Below, in pieces: positions 1-8,468 of a stretch of DNA of 19,476 nt. The notes under the pieces were generated by a model. It was not told the origin of the DNA. It was given only the letters and a program-made list of their open reading frames with translations, and did not search any database. The stretch comes from Pseudomonadota bacterium. Lineage in GTDB: Bacteria > Pseudomonadota > Alphaproteobacteria > Acetobacterales > Acetobacteraceae. Every line of letters begins with the position of its first letter. The stretch's first letter is position 1. The position numbers and the translations under genes are program-made. The stretch covers positions 1 through 19,476 of the forward strand of contig JAJZCS010000007.1 of NCBI GenBank assembly GCA_021829055.1, given 5' to 3'.

Positions 1-2
1 GA

Positions 3-980
3 CCGCCTGCACTTGAAGATGATGAACGTCGGGCATTGGCACGACTCGACCGGCATACACTGAATCATCCAACGATGAACGACAACGTACGGCTAGAAAT
101 CCCTGATTTTGTGGAGCCTCTTTTACGGGCACGTTTTGGTGACAGACTTGACGACGAGTGCGTTGCACTGATGCAACCAGCGCCTACAGATCTTCGAGTT
201 AATGTATTGAAAACAACGCGCGCGGCGACCCTCTCTGCCTTGAGGGAAGAAGGATTCGACGTTGAGCCGACCGAATTAAGTCCTTGGGGATTAAGACTTT
301 TCGGGCGGCAGAATGTTAGCCAGTCGCGCCTGTTTCACGATGGTTGGTTTGAAATTCAGGATGAAGGTAGTCAACTCGTAGCACTGCTAGCCGGTGCGAA
401 GCCAGGGATGCGTGTTATTGACTATTGTGCCGGCGCCGGCGGTAAGACTTTGGCTCTTGCGATGACTATGAATAATCATGGCCGGATTGCCGCGTGCGAC
501 GTTTCGGAACATCGATTGAATGGGGCAATCAAGAGATTGCGTCGTGCAAATGTTCACAATGTCGAGAGGCATCTGCTGGTAACGGGAGACAAATGGTTAA
601 AGCGCCAGGAGAAGAAATGCGACATTGTTCTCGTCGATGCACCCTGCACTGGAACCGGCACGTGGCGGCGGAATCCAGACGCGAGGCTGCGGCTCACCAC
701 AGAGGATCTTGTGGAACTCGTGGCGAAGCAGGCATCAATTCTTGATTCAGCACAACGCTTAGTCAGGCCAAGTGGGGCGCTTATATACGCCACTTGTTCG
801 CTATTGGCCGAGGAGGGCGAGGAACAGATTTTGGCATTTTTGGAACGCCACCCCGATTTTCAACTAGCAAAAATCGGGGAGATGCAGACCGGCAATCTAG
901 ACGGAGATGCGTTGCGGCTGACCCCCGCACGTAATAACACGGATGGATTCTTTTGCTGCCGAATGGAGCGGAAGCAATGA
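3..980 (+). CDS. RsmB/NOL1-type RNA (cytosine-C5)-methyltransferase, 5' end cut by window
   Basis: SAM-dependent RNA m5C methyltransferase of the RsmB/NOL1/NOP2/sun family, which methylates a cytosine in rRNA or tRNA in the cytoplasm. Seen: the SAM-binding motif VIDYCAGAGGKTLALA, then DAPCTGTGTWRRNPD with the motif-IV catalytic Cys, then YATCSLLAEEGEEQ with the second conserved Cys (motif VI), and a C-terminal NTDGFFCCRM typical of the family. The frame is open back to the window edge and reads like the usual N-terminal part (LARLDRHTLNHP), so the TTG at 36 is probably not the start and the true start lies upstream. The substrate (16S C967 or another site) cannot be decided from this fragment. 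The stop overlaps the start of the next gene as ATGA, which suggests co-transcription and coupled translation. Confidence 0.93.
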   Translation, partial: PPALEDDERRALARLDRHTLNHPTMNDNVRLEIPDFVEPLLRARFGDRLDDECVALMQPAPTDLRVNVLKTTRAATLSALREEGFDVEPTELSPWGLRLFGRQNVSQSRLFHDGWFEIQDEGSQLVALLAGAKPGMRVIDYCAGAGGKTLALAMTMNNHGRIAACDVSEHRLNGAIKRLRRANVHNVERHLLVTGDKWLKRQEKKCDIVLVDAPCTGTGTWRRNPDARLRLTTEDLVELVAKQASILDSAQRLVRPSGALIYATCSLLAEEGEEQILAFLERHPDFQLAKIGEMQTGNLDGDALRLTPARNNTDGFFCCRMERKQ

Positions 981-1522
981 TTGTACTTCGCCGGGCGATG
1001 CCCGACGACGCCCAAGGTATTGCCGACGTGCACGTGGCCAGCTGGCGGACGACATATCCTGGCATGGTGCCAGACCATGTCCTTACCGGCTTGTCGGTTG
1101 ACAGGCTGACTGGCTTCTACAGACGGGCGATCCGGTCCGGTGGGGTGGTCCATGTCGCTGTTGATTCCTTGCCGGAACACATCGAAATAGCTGACGCCGG
1201 ACGACGTGTTGTCGGCTTCATCACGGCGCGCCGTACTCAGACCCCGCTTGCGGACAGCGAGATCGAAACGCTTTATCTGCTCGACGACTACTGCAATCGT
1301 GGGTACGGCCGCCTGCTGGTTCAAGCTGCCGCCGGTGATTTGGCCGCAAAAGGCACGAAATCACTTGCGGTCTGGGTGCTGTCAGCCAATCCTTCCCGCT
1401 GGTTCTATGCCAGGCTTGGCGGAAGGCTCGCCGCTGATGACACGATTTTTGTCGGCGGGGTCGAAACGCGGCGTACGGCATTCGTATGGGATCCGATCAG
1501 TAGGCTGGTCGGATTGTCTTGA
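977..1522 (+). CDS. GNAT-family N-acetyltransferase
   Basis: A 181-residue single-domain GNAT protein, expected to transfer an acetyl group from acetyl-CoA to an amine; the substrate is unknown. Seen: an N-terminal IVLRRAMPDDAQGIADVHVASWRTTYPG segment typical of the fold, the acetyl-CoA loop NRGYGRLL (residues 107-114, R/Q-x-x-G-x-G/A pattern) after strand beta-4 (IETLYLLDDY), and a C-terminal AVWVLSANPSRWFYARLGG, the usual strand-helix with the conserved FY..LG. I chose the ATG at 977, whose ATGA overlaps the stop of the methyltransferase gene; a longer TTG start at 953 would overlap that gene further without an obvious ribosome site. Probably co-transcribed with the upstream gene. Confidence 0.88.
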   Translation: MIVLRRAMPDDAQGIADVHVASWRTTYPGMVPDHVLTGLSVDRLTGFYRRAIRSGGVVHVAVDSLPEHIEIADAGRRVVGFITARRTQTPLADSEIETLYLLDDYCNRGYGRLLVQAAAGDLAAKGTKSLAVWVLSANPSRWFYARLGGRLAADDTIFVGGVETRRTAFVWDPISRLVGLS

Positions 1523-1524
1523 CG

Positions 1525-1543
1525 TGTTAACGTTGCGTTAACA
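1525..1543. promoter_or_regulatory. Short perfect inverted repeat after the GNAT gene
   Basis: TGTTAACG-TTG-CGTTAACA, an 8-bp perfect inverted repeat with a 3-bp centre, starts 2 nt after the GNAT stop codon. It could be a protein-binding site or a weak hairpin at the end of the transcript. It is AT-rich and no T-run follows directly, so it is not a convincing intrinsic terminator. Confidence 0.3.
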
Positions 1544-2993
1544 TAGATTTTGCGGAGGATCCAGAATATCAATGGCGGCGCTCCGACTTTTCTGCACGCA
1601 ACGAGACATGTTCGAGGTGAGGTTGAGTACGGTTGCGATGCCGTTTTTCACGAGGTTCTGTCCCTCGAAGTAAGCACCTTAAAGTGGCATAATGTCCGTC
1701 ATAATCGTGACAGATTACCGCTTCCGGATTTCTGTGGAAAGTGTCAGTTCTTTGACGGCTGGCCTGCGCCGTGCTGTGCCGATTCGACGACAATCCATTA
1801 CCATAACATTGACGTTTCTCTTCCCCCCTCTCCCGGCGGCAAGTGAAGATTGCGAGGTTCGGGTACGATTGCACCGTGCGAGCTCGGGATGTCCGGGCGA
1901 AAACCAAAGTTTAGATTGGACGGTGCAAGGCGAGATATCAGAGCACCCAACACAGCGTGTTCGCCGAAATGTCATCATCGAGAGCGCTTGTCGTCTTGAC
2001 CAGCCCGCCCTATTTTTTCTTCAGGAAGATCATGTAATCCTATGCAGGGCACGAGCGCCGCGTACTGCTTTGATGCGGAAATAGTAGGTTTTGGAATGTG
2101 CTTGACAACATCAGCACAGCACCTCATTGATTAACTTGTTAAACTGATAGTAATGATGGTGACGGCTTCGTGATAGGAACGCCTCGCCAGCTAATCGCGC
2201 TTGGTGCACCCAAAGATTGTTCCACGGGTAAAGGGAAGAGGGCGCGAGTACTGCAGTACGAGAAGAGACGTCGACGGCGGTGGATACTGGAGAGCGAGGC
2301 GCGAGCCGAAAGGTGTTCAAACGGTTCTTAGCGTTACTCGAAGATCGTGTCGGGAAAAGCGGCCGGGTGGGGTTGGCCCCCGTTGTCGGTCTTGAATTGC
2401 CAAGCGCGACGCTCTGTCAAGTCATCGAAGATCTGGGGTTCTTTTGGGGCGTGGGGTGGCGATTATCGCGACCCATTAGGATCGCACGACGAATGATGTT
2501 GCTGTCGGGTTGTGACGGTCTGCGCAGGGATGGAAATAAGCCCCCGCGCCAGCAGAGACCACAGCGGGCAGGCGAAAAAGCTGGAGGCGGTAGCACGCTC
2601 AGTGGCTGTCAAGCTGCGTGGCTCGACCATGCCGGAGGAATACGTTGTCTATTGCACCTTTCCTTCCCCCTTCAATATAAAGACGCACGGAGTGAAGGAA
2701 GATCGGATAGATCATTCTGGCAGGATTCGTCGGGAAGCATAAGTTGCTAATCTCACGAAAAGGTTTCCAGTCTAACATGAAAGAACGAACGCGATCATAT
2801 CGGGTAAACCAGTGCATTACGGGCGGAAAGGATGACGATGAGATTCCGCTCGTGAGGCAGTCTCAATATCCTTGCAGGGACAGAGTTGATCCGAAATCGG
2901 TCGAGTATGCCGGTACAAGGGTGGCAGCGTGTCCAGCGGATGGCGATGGACGCTTCGTGGTGGCTTGCTCTTTCGTTGGTGACGCGTTTTTGG
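1544..2993. other. Gene-poor stretch without a recognisable coding region
   Basis: About 1.45 kb between the GNAT gene and xsc. Open frames of 60-156 codons exist on both strands, but none reads like a known family, none has a persuasive ribosome site, and they overlap one another in several frames with low-complexity Arg/Ser/Pro-rich products. I see no transposase motifs, tRNA or CRISPR-type repeats. It does hold small symmetric elements: a 12-bp palindrome GTACTGCAGTAC at 2248-2259, TTAACTTGTTAA at about 2131-2142, and TTCCTTC/GAAGGAA arms at 2660-2666 and 2694-2700. It may be the decayed remains of one or more genes, or a long regulatory leader; neither can be shown here. Confidence 0.5.
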
Positions 2994-3009
2994 GAGCGTG
3001 GGCACGCTC
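2994..3009. promoter_or_regulatory. Candidate operator upstream of xsc
   Basis: GAGCGTG-GG-CACGCTC is a 7-bp perfect inverted repeat with a 2-bp centre, 37 bp before the xsc start codon and about 20 bp before its ribosome site. Spacing and symmetry fit a dimeric regulator site. Alternatively it is a small RNA hairpin in the xsc leader. No regulator gene lies next to it. Confidence 0.35.
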
Positions 3010-3046
3010 AGGGTGAATTGGAATATATTGGAGAGGAGACGGCAGG

Positions 3047-4798
3047 ATGACGGAAATGACGGCAAGTGAAGCGTTCGTGGAAACGCTTGTAGCGCACAAT
3101 GTTAAAGTCGTGTTCGGAATCGTCGGTTCGGCTTTTATGGATCCGCTCGACTTGTTTCCGGCGGCGGGAATTCGTTTTGTTCCTACGGTCCACGAGCAGG
3201 GAGCGGCGCACATGGCAGATGGGTATGCGAGGATTTCCGGAAGACACGGCATCTGTGTTGCCCAGAATGGCCCTGGAATCACAAATTTTACAACCGGAAT
3301 TGCGGCGGCCTACTGGGCGCATAGCCCCGTTATTGCGATTACTCCCGAGGCGGGGACGATGTTGACAGGGTTAGGGGGATTTCAGGAGACTGACCAGCTT
3401 CCGATTTTTTCGAAGATCACAAAATATCAGGGGCACGTGAACAATCCGCGCCGTATAGCCGAAATAACGGCTCGCTGCTTTGACCGGGCGCTGCTTCATT
3501 TCGGGCCGGCTCAACTCAATATTCCACGCGATTATTTTTACGCTGTTGAAGATTATGAAATTCCGCAGCCAAATCAGATTGAGCGGGGGAGCGGTGGGCG
3601 TGCCAGTCTAGCTACTGCAGCTGAATTGCTCGCGAGTGCCAAATTCCCTGTGATCATCGCGGGAGGTGGTGTTATTTCCGCAGACGGCGTCGAGACGTGC
3701 GTAGCGTTAGCCGAACGGATTGGCGCGCCGGTTACGACGAGCTATCTCCATAACGACAGCTTTCCAGCTAGTCATCCGCTTTGGGTCGGGCCGCTGGGCT
3801 ATCAGGGTTCAAAGGCGGCGATGAGGCTGATTGCACGGGCCGACGTCGTTCTGGCACTGGGTACCCGGCTCGGTCCGTTCGGGACATTACCTCAGCACGG
3901 TCTGGACTATTGGCCGCGGCATGCGAAGATCATTCAGGTCGATGCAGACTCTGGCATGCTTGGTTTAGTCAAGAAAATAGAGGTTGGACTATGCGGCGAT
4001 GCGCGTGAGGTGGCGGAGGCAATTGCTGAAGCATTGGCTAATCAAATGCTTGCAGGGGATGCGTCACGTCAAGAACGGTTCGCGATGATTCAAAATGAAA
4101 AAGTCGAGTGGGAAGAGGAGCTTCGCCGATGGACATGTGAGACCGACCCATTCAGTCGTGAGGTTGGTGAGGAGGGCGTCGGCATGCACCCACGGCAGAT
4201 GCTCCGCGCGATGGAAGAAGCGCTTCCGCGTGATGTTATTGTTTCAACAGACATCGGTAATATTTGTTCGGTATCAAACAGCTATCTGCGCTTCGAGCGG
4301 CCGCGCAGTATGCTAGCGGCAATGAGCTTTGGTAATTGTGGCTATGCGTTTCCTGTCGCGATTGGAGCTAAGGTTTCGGCTCCTGAGCGGCCGGTCGTCG
4401 CGTACGTCGGAGACGGCGCCTGGACCATGAGTTTTGGAGAGATACTTACCGCTCTTCGTGAAAACATCCCAGTCACAGCTGTTGTTTTCAATAACGGCCA
4501 GTGGGGGGCTGAGAAAAAAAATCAGGTTGACTTCTACAATCGCAGATTTGTTGGAACCGATCTTAAGAATCCAAGCTTTGCTGAAATCGCGCGGTCTATG
4601 GGTGCCGAAGGTCATGTAATCAAAGACCTTTCAGATGTTAGTGATGCACTGGCCGAGGCGTGTCGTGCCCAACGCGATGGCAAGACGACGGTTTTAGAGA
4701 TGTTGGTTACGAAGGAACTTGGTGATCCGTTCCGGCGCGATGCGTTATCGAAACCAAAGAGGCTTCTTCCCAAGTACGCTCATTATTCGGTGCCGTGA
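3047..4798 (+). CDS. xsc: Sulfoacetaldehyde acetyltransferase (Xsc-like TPP enzyme)
   Basis: A 583-residue cytoplasmic TPP enzyme; the family converts sulfoacetaldehyde plus phosphate into acetyl phosphate and sulfite (EC 2.3.3.15) in degradation of taurine and related C2 sulfonates. Seen: an N-terminal TPP-binding domain with the catalytic Glu (E50 in TVHEQGAAHMADGY), AQNGPGITNF at about 72-81 and GGFQETDQLPIF; a central domain (PVIIAGGGV, HNDSFPASHPL, GPLGYQGSKA); and a C-terminal TPP/Mg motif GDGAWTMS (455-462) followed by NNGQWGAEKKNQVDFYNRRFVG, the stretch that separates Xsc from acetolactate synthases. Length matches Xsc (about 590). A purine-rich GGAGAGGAG at 3030-3038 and AGGA just before the ATG support this start. 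Unusually, no phosphotransacetylase, sulfite exporter or taurine gene is adjacent. A diverged TPP lyase with another substrate cannot be excluded. Confidence 0.85.
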   Translation: MTEMTASEAFVETLVAHNVKVVFGIVGSAFMDPLDLFPAAGIRFVPTVHEQGAAHMADGYARISGRHGICVAQNGPGITNFTTGIAAAYWAHSPVIAITPEAGTMLTGLGGFQETDQLPIFSKITKYQGHVNNPRRIAEITARCFDRALLHFGPAQLNIPRDYFYAVEDYEIPQPNQIERGSGGRASLATAAELLASAKFPVIIAGGGVISADGVETCVALAERIGAPVTTSYLHNDSFPASHPLWVGPLGYQGSKAAMRLIARADVVLALGTRLGPFGTLPQHGLDYWPRHAKIIQVDADSGMLGLVKKIEVGLCGDAREVAEAIAEALANQMLAGDASRQERFAMIQNEKVEWEEELRRWTCETDPFSREVGEEGVGMHPRQMLRAMEEALPRDVIVSTDIGNICSVSNSYLRFERPRSMLAAMSFGNCGYAFPVAIGAKVSAPERPVVAYVGDGAWTMSFGEILTALRENIPVTAVVFNNGQWGAEKKNQVDFYNRRFVGTDLKNPSFAEIARSMGAEGHVIKDLSDVSDALAEACRAQRDGKTTVLEMLVTKELGDPFRRDALSKPKRLLPKYAHYSVP

Positions 4799-4844
4799 TA
4801 GCCACTTTGTTACAGGCTGCACGACGTTTTCCTGTCAAGACGGC

Positions 4845-4875
4845 AAAGCTCTGTTTGCAAGACACAGAGATGCTT
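4845..4875. terminator. Possible hairpin between convergent xsc and rfbD
   Basis: CTCTGT (4849-4854) pairs with ACAGAG (4864-4869) around a 9-nt loop, with AAGC/GCTT extending the stem after a 2-nt bulge. It lies in the 101-bp gap between two converging genes, where a shared terminator would be expected. No T-run follows on either strand, so this is weak. Confidence 0.22.
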
Positions 4876-4899
4876 GGAAAGGTCGTAGACGATCATTTC

Positions 4900-5814
4900 T
4901 TACGGAGAGACGTGGCTGTCGGAGGTGGCAAGCATGTCCGTGATTACCCGTCGCGTAGCATCGCGCCAGTTGGGCAAGTCTATTCCAAAGTGTTGTCGCA
5001 GCTTCGTGCAATCAAGACGCGAGTCAGCTGGGCGCCGCGCTGGAGTCGGCCAATCGGCGGATGTAATCGGAAGGAGTTTTGGCCTTGCTTCGCCACGCGC
5101 TTCCGCCACGTTGAAGATCTGCTCGGCAAATTCAAACCAAGTTGCATCGCCTCGGTTGGCGATGTGAAAGATTCCGCGGTCTGAGTCACGCCAGCCACGC
5201 CGCCGCAGCATGTCGACGATGTGCAGAACGGCAGTTGCCAGGTCGATAGCAGCGGTTGGTGTGCCACGCTGGTCGGCGACGATACTCAGTTGGGGCTTGT
5301 TTCGTGCTGCCTGGATCATCGTACGGGCAAAATTCCTGTGGCCGGCAGAGAACAGCCAGGCCGTGCGGATAACGATGGCGCGTGCATCGGATTGGAGTAC
5401 TGCGCGTTCCCCTGCCTCTTTGCTTGCTCCGTATATACCAAGTGGCGCCACCGTGTCTGTCTCGATGTAAGGGACTCCTTTTGCGCCATCAAAAACATAG
5501 TCAGTTGAGATATGGATCAGCGGAATCATGGCGCGCGCGCATAGCGCAGCAAGGATTGCAGGGCCATTCCGATTGGCACGATACGCGGCTTCGATATTGT
5601 TTTCGGCCGCGTTGACATCGGTCCATGCGGCGGCATTGAGCACGAGTGAGGGCTCCGTTCGGAAGAAGTGGCGCTCGACTGTGGCCGGTTTGTCGAAATT
5701 AAGCATTGATCTGTCGGAAGCTGCATACTGCAGGCCGGCTGCAGCGGCACAGGTCACTAACGCATTGCCGAGCTGCCCGGTGGAGCCTGTGATCAATATA
5801 GGACGGTCGCTCAT
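4900..5814 (-). CDS. rfbD: dTDP-4-dehydrorhamnose reductase
   Basis: Last step of dTDP-L-rhamnose synthesis: NAD(P)H-dependent reduction of dTDP-4-dehydro-L-rhamnose in the cytoplasm. Seen in the 304-residue product: the Rossmann motif ITGSTGQLGNAL (residues 8-19), LVLNAAAWTDVNAAE, HISTDYVFDG (101-110) and the catalytic YGASK (Y128, K132) of extended short-chain reductases, then RTAWLFSAGHRNFARTM and a C-terminal RPADSRLDCTKL typical of RmlD. Its ATG lies one base after the rfbC stop, so the two are almost certainly translated from one message. It is the last gene of the rfbBACD set and converges on xsc. Confidence 0.95.
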   Translation of the reverse strand: MSDRPILITGSTGQLGNALVTCAAAAGLQYAASDRSMLNFDKPATVERHFFRTEPSLVLNAAAWTDVNAAENNIEAAYRANRNGPAILAALCARAMIPLIHISTDYVFDGAKGVPYIETDTVAPLGIYGASKEAGERAVLQSDARAIVIRTAWLFSAGHRNFARTMIQAARNKPQLSIVADQRGTPTAAIDLATAVLHIVDMLRRRGWRDSDRGIFHIANRGDATWFEFAEQIFNVAEARGEARPKLLPITSADWPTPARRPADSRLDCTKLRQHFGIDLPNWRDATRRVITDMLATSDSHVSP

Positions 5815-5815
5815 T

Positions 5816-6373
5816 TCAGAAACTGAAATAGTCAGGCAACTCGGCGAGCCGGGGCATTATGGCATCCTTTTCGGAGACGACGGCCACCTCAGGTGTTGTC
5901 GGCCAAGGTATGGCGAGGTCAGGGTCGTTCCAAATAACGCCTCGTTCTGCCAGTCGGTCATAGCTGGATGTTACCTTGTAAAATACTTCTGTATCGTATG
6001 CGAGGGTACAGAAACCATGCAAGAAGCCTTCTGGAATCCAGAGTTGTGCCCCATTTGCTGCCGACAGTTCGGCCGCAGCAAATTGACCGTAGTGCGCTGA
6101 TCCCCGCCTGGCATCGACGGCAACGTCCCAGATCGCACCGCGCACGCAGCGCACGAGCTTGCCCTGCACGTGCGGATGCACTTGACAATGCAAGCCTCGG
6201 ATCGTTCCAGGTTTGTATGAGTAAGAGTGGTTGTCTTGCACGAAGTGGCGCACAAGACCCGCTCTGGCAAGGCACGCTTCATTCCACGTCTCGCTGAACC
6301 AACCGCGACTGTCTGCAAAACGGGCTGGGGTAATCATCAAGACATCAGGGATGGCTAGCGGTTTTATTTGCAC
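5816..6373 (-). CDS. rfbC: dTDP-4-dehydrorhamnose 3,5-epimerase
   Basis: Epimerises dTDP-4-dehydro-6-deoxy-D-glucose at C3 and C5 to the L-rhamno form; a small cupin-fold enzyme of 185 residues, the usual family length. Seen: DSRGWFSETWN (21-31), QDNHSYSYKPGTIRGLHCQ (47-64) with the catalytic base His62 and the substrate-binding region, GKLVRC (71-76) with the conserved Lys, IWDVAVDARRGS (81-92), IPEGFLHGF, and WNDPDLAIPWP near the C-terminus. The start is GTG at 6373. A 102-bp gap separates it from rfbA upstream, long for this operon, while rfbD follows after one base. Confidence 0.95.
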   Translation of the reverse strand: MQIKPLAIPDVLMITPARFADSRGWFSETWNEACLARAGLVRHFVQDNHSYSYKPGTIRGLHCQVHPHVQGKLVRCVRGAIWDVAVDARRGSAHYGQFAAAELSAANGAQLWIPEGFLHGFCTLAYDTEVFYKVTSSYDRLAERGVIWNDPDLAIPWPTTPEVAVVSEKDAIMPRLAELPDYFSF

Positions 6374-6475
6374 GACGGTACCCTAAACTTGCTTGGGTTT
6401 CGATGAAACAGTAGGTCGGCTCAGCATCGTGTGTCTTCGCTGCCCATCAAAATAATGAGTCGGGACAGGACATCG
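6374..6475 (-). other. Intergenic gap between rfbA and rfbC
   Basis: This stretch holds no supported gene. I saw no clear promoter or hairpin that would split the operon; the rfbC leader contains only a modest purine patch (AGGGTA) before its GTG start. Confidence 0.4.
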
Positions 6476-7357
6476 CTAGTCGTGTAACCCATCGGCAATT
6501 TCTGCCATGATTCTTCCAAGTTCCGTCTTGCCCAACTGGAGGGCACGTCGGCGCAGCGTCGCTGAATCGATGTACCCCATCCGGTAAGCGACTTCTTCCG
6601 GACATCCGACGAGATTGCCTTGCCGTGTCTGAATCGTCTGGACGAAAGTAGCCGCCTGCAACAACGAGTCGGGAGTACCTGCATCGAGCCAGGCGGTGCC
6701 ACGCCCGAGCCGCTCGACCTTTAGCGAGTCTTCTCGAAGGTAACGCCGATTGAGGTCGGTGATTTCAAGCTCCCCACGGGCGGAGGGTTTTATCGCATGG
6801 GCGAACTCAGTTACCCGCTCATCATAAAAATAGAGGCCGGTTATCGCCCAGTTCGAAGGAGGGGCCATCGGTTTTTCGACGATATCGACGGCGCGACCGT
6901 CAGCGTCGAAAAAAACGACGCCATAGCGTTCTGGGTCACGAACCTGGTAGGCGAAAACAGTAGCACTCTGGGTGCGCTGCGCGCTGGCGAGCAGCATGGC
7001 GTATAGATGATCGCCATGGATCAAATTATCTCCCAGGGCAAGGGCACATGGCTGGCCGTCAATCCAGTTCGCGCCAATAATAAATGCCTGCGCGATCCCC
7101 TCTGGTCGAGCTTGCTCCGCGTAGGAGATGGTGATCCCGAATTGCTCACCTTCACCAAGAAGCCGACGGAATTGCGGCAAATCAGCCGGGGTTGAGATCA
7201 AGAGGATATCGCGTATCCCGGCCAATAGCAGCGTCGAAAGCGGATAGTACACCATTGGCTTGTCATATACAGGGAGCAATTGCTTTGATGCAGCCTCAGT
7301 TACGGGGTGCAAGCGCGTTCCCGAACCGCCAGCAAGAACTATGCCCTTTCGAATCAC
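6476..7357 (-). CDS. rfbA: Glucose-1-phosphate thymidylyltransferase
   Basis: First step of the pathway: glucose-1-phosphate plus dTTP gives dTDP-glucose and pyrophosphate. Seen in the 293-residue product: the nucleotidyltransferase signature [13 protein letters not shown] (8-20), [30 protein letters not shown] (81-92), the metal-binding ALGDNLIHG (Asp110), VVEKP-type [36 protein letters not shown] and [14 protein letters not shown]. All are classic RmlA features and the length is normal. The start is GTG at 7357, preceded by AAGGA at 7368-7372. It follows rfbB after 55 bp on the same strand. Confidence 0.96.
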   Translation of the reverse strand: MIRKGIVLAGGSGTRLHPVTEAASKQLLPVYDKPMVYYPLSTLLLAGIRDILLISTPADLPQFRRLLGEGEQFGITISYAEQARPEGIAQAFIIGANWIDGQPCALALGDNLIHGDHLYAMLLASAQRTQSATVFAYQVRDPERYGVVFFDADGRAVDIVEKPMAPPSNWAITGLYFYDERVTEFAHAIKPSARGELEITDLNRRYLREDSLKVERLGRGTAWLDAGTPDSLLQAATFVQTIQTRQGNLVGCPEEVAYRMGYIDSATLRRRALQLGKTELGRIMAEIADGLHD

Positions 7358-7412
7358 AACCGGTCATTCCTTTCTCGTTGCACCGCCGGATGGCGCAAAG
7401 GAGCCTCTTACG

Positions 7413-8468
7413 TCAAGCGCCGATGCCGAGACGCTGGCCGGAGTACCGGCGTGCCCGAATTTCTTGCCACCATGGCCGATTACTAAGATACCACTTGACT
7501 GTCTCCGCCAGTCCCGTCCTGAAATCCCGGGTCGGGCGCCAACCAAGCACGCCTTCAGTGTAGGATGGATCGATCTCGTACCGAAAATCGTGACCGGGGC
7601 GATCCGTGACAAATTGGATAAGTCGTTCATACGACCCGTCAGGGTCAGGATGCGCTGCATCGAGCAAATGGCAAATCGTTTGTACAACGTCGAGATTGCG
7701 GCGCGGTTGTCTCGCCCCGATTGCGTAGGTGGCACCTGGTGCACCGTGCATAGCGGCCAGAACAAGTGCTTTCGCATGGTCCTCGACGAACAGCCAATCA
7801 CGAGATTGTGATCCATTGCCATAAACCGGCAGCGCTTTACCTTCCAATGCATTGATTATGGTCAAAGGGATCAGCTTTTCCGGAAATTGCCATGGGCCAT
7901 AGTTGTTTGTGGTATTGGAAACGAGTGTTGGCAATCCGTACGTGTGATACCAGGCACGAACCAAATGGTCAGCGGACGCCTTAGTCGCGGAATAAGGACT
8001 GCGCGGATCGTAGGGCGTCAGCTCGGTAAACGGCGGGTCGGAAGAGCTCAGAGCACCAAATACCTCATCGGTAGAAATGTGGTGAAACCGGAATGTAGAG
8101 CGATGCGGAAGCGGCAGTTTCTGCCAATAATCTCGGGCAGCTTCCAGCAACAAAAACGTACCCATAATGTTGGTTTCAATGAAATTACGCGGGCTGTCGA
8201 TTGAGCGATCGACATGGGTCTCTGCCGCTAGGTGCATGACAACATCCGGTTCATGTGTGGAGAACACGGCCTGCAGAGCTGAAAAGTCAAGGATATCCGT
8301 TGGAATCAATGTATGGCGAGGGTGGTGGAGGCAATGACCCAAGGCGTCTTTGGAAGCAGCGTACGTCAACTTATCGAGTGTTACGACCGTATGGTCCGAT
8401 TCAGCAATCAGTTGCCTTACAACCGCCGAGCCGATGAAGCCACAGCCTCCGGTGATCAAAAATCTCAT
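7413..8468 (-). CDS. rfbB: dTDP-glucose 4,6-dehydratase
   Basis: Converts dTDP-glucose to dTDP-4-dehydro-6-deoxyglucose with tightly bound NAD+. Seen in the 351-residue product: the Rossmann motif ITGGCGFIGSA (5-15), LDKLTYAA, HLAAETHVDRSI (79-90), ISTDEVFG (131-138) with the T-D-E triad, and the catalytic YSATK (Y159, K163), then NNYGPWQFPEKLIP and RDWLFVEDH. All are diagnostic of RmlB. The open frame extends 30 codons further upstream, but the Rossmann strand begins directly at the ATG at 8468, which has AGGA about 6 nt upstream; that start is preferred. First gene of the rfbBACD order, so the promoter should lie in 8469-8700. Confidence 0.96.
   Translation of the reverse strand: MRFLITGGCGFIGSAVVRQLIAESDHTVVTLDKLTYAASKDALGHCLHHPRHTLIPTDILDFSALQAVFSTHEPDVVMHLAAETHVDRSIDSPRNFIETNIMGTFLLLEAARDYWQKLPLPHRSTFRFHHISTDEVFGALSSSDPPFTELTPYDPRSPYSATKASADHLVRAWYHTYGLPTLVSNTTNNYGPWQFPEKLIPLTIINALEGKALPVYGNGSQSRDWLFVEDHAKALVLAAMHGAPGATYAIGARQPRRNLDVVQTICHLLDAAHPDPDGSYERLIQFVTDRPGHDFRYEIDPSYTEGVLGWRPTRDFRTGLAETVKWYLSNRPWWQEIRARRYSGQRLGIGA

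Noticed and set aside
1692..2084. 130-codon plus-strand open frame
   Set aside because: It has no family resemblance, overlaps other open frames on both strands and lacks a ribosome site.
2102..2135. TTGACA resembling a -35 box
   Set aside because: No matching -10 hexamer at 16-18 bp spacing and no gene directly downstream.
2280..2750. 156-codon plus-strand open frame in the gene-poor stretch
   Set aside because: No recognisable domain, Arg/Gly-rich and irregular composition, competing frames over the same bases and no ribosome site; treated as chance.
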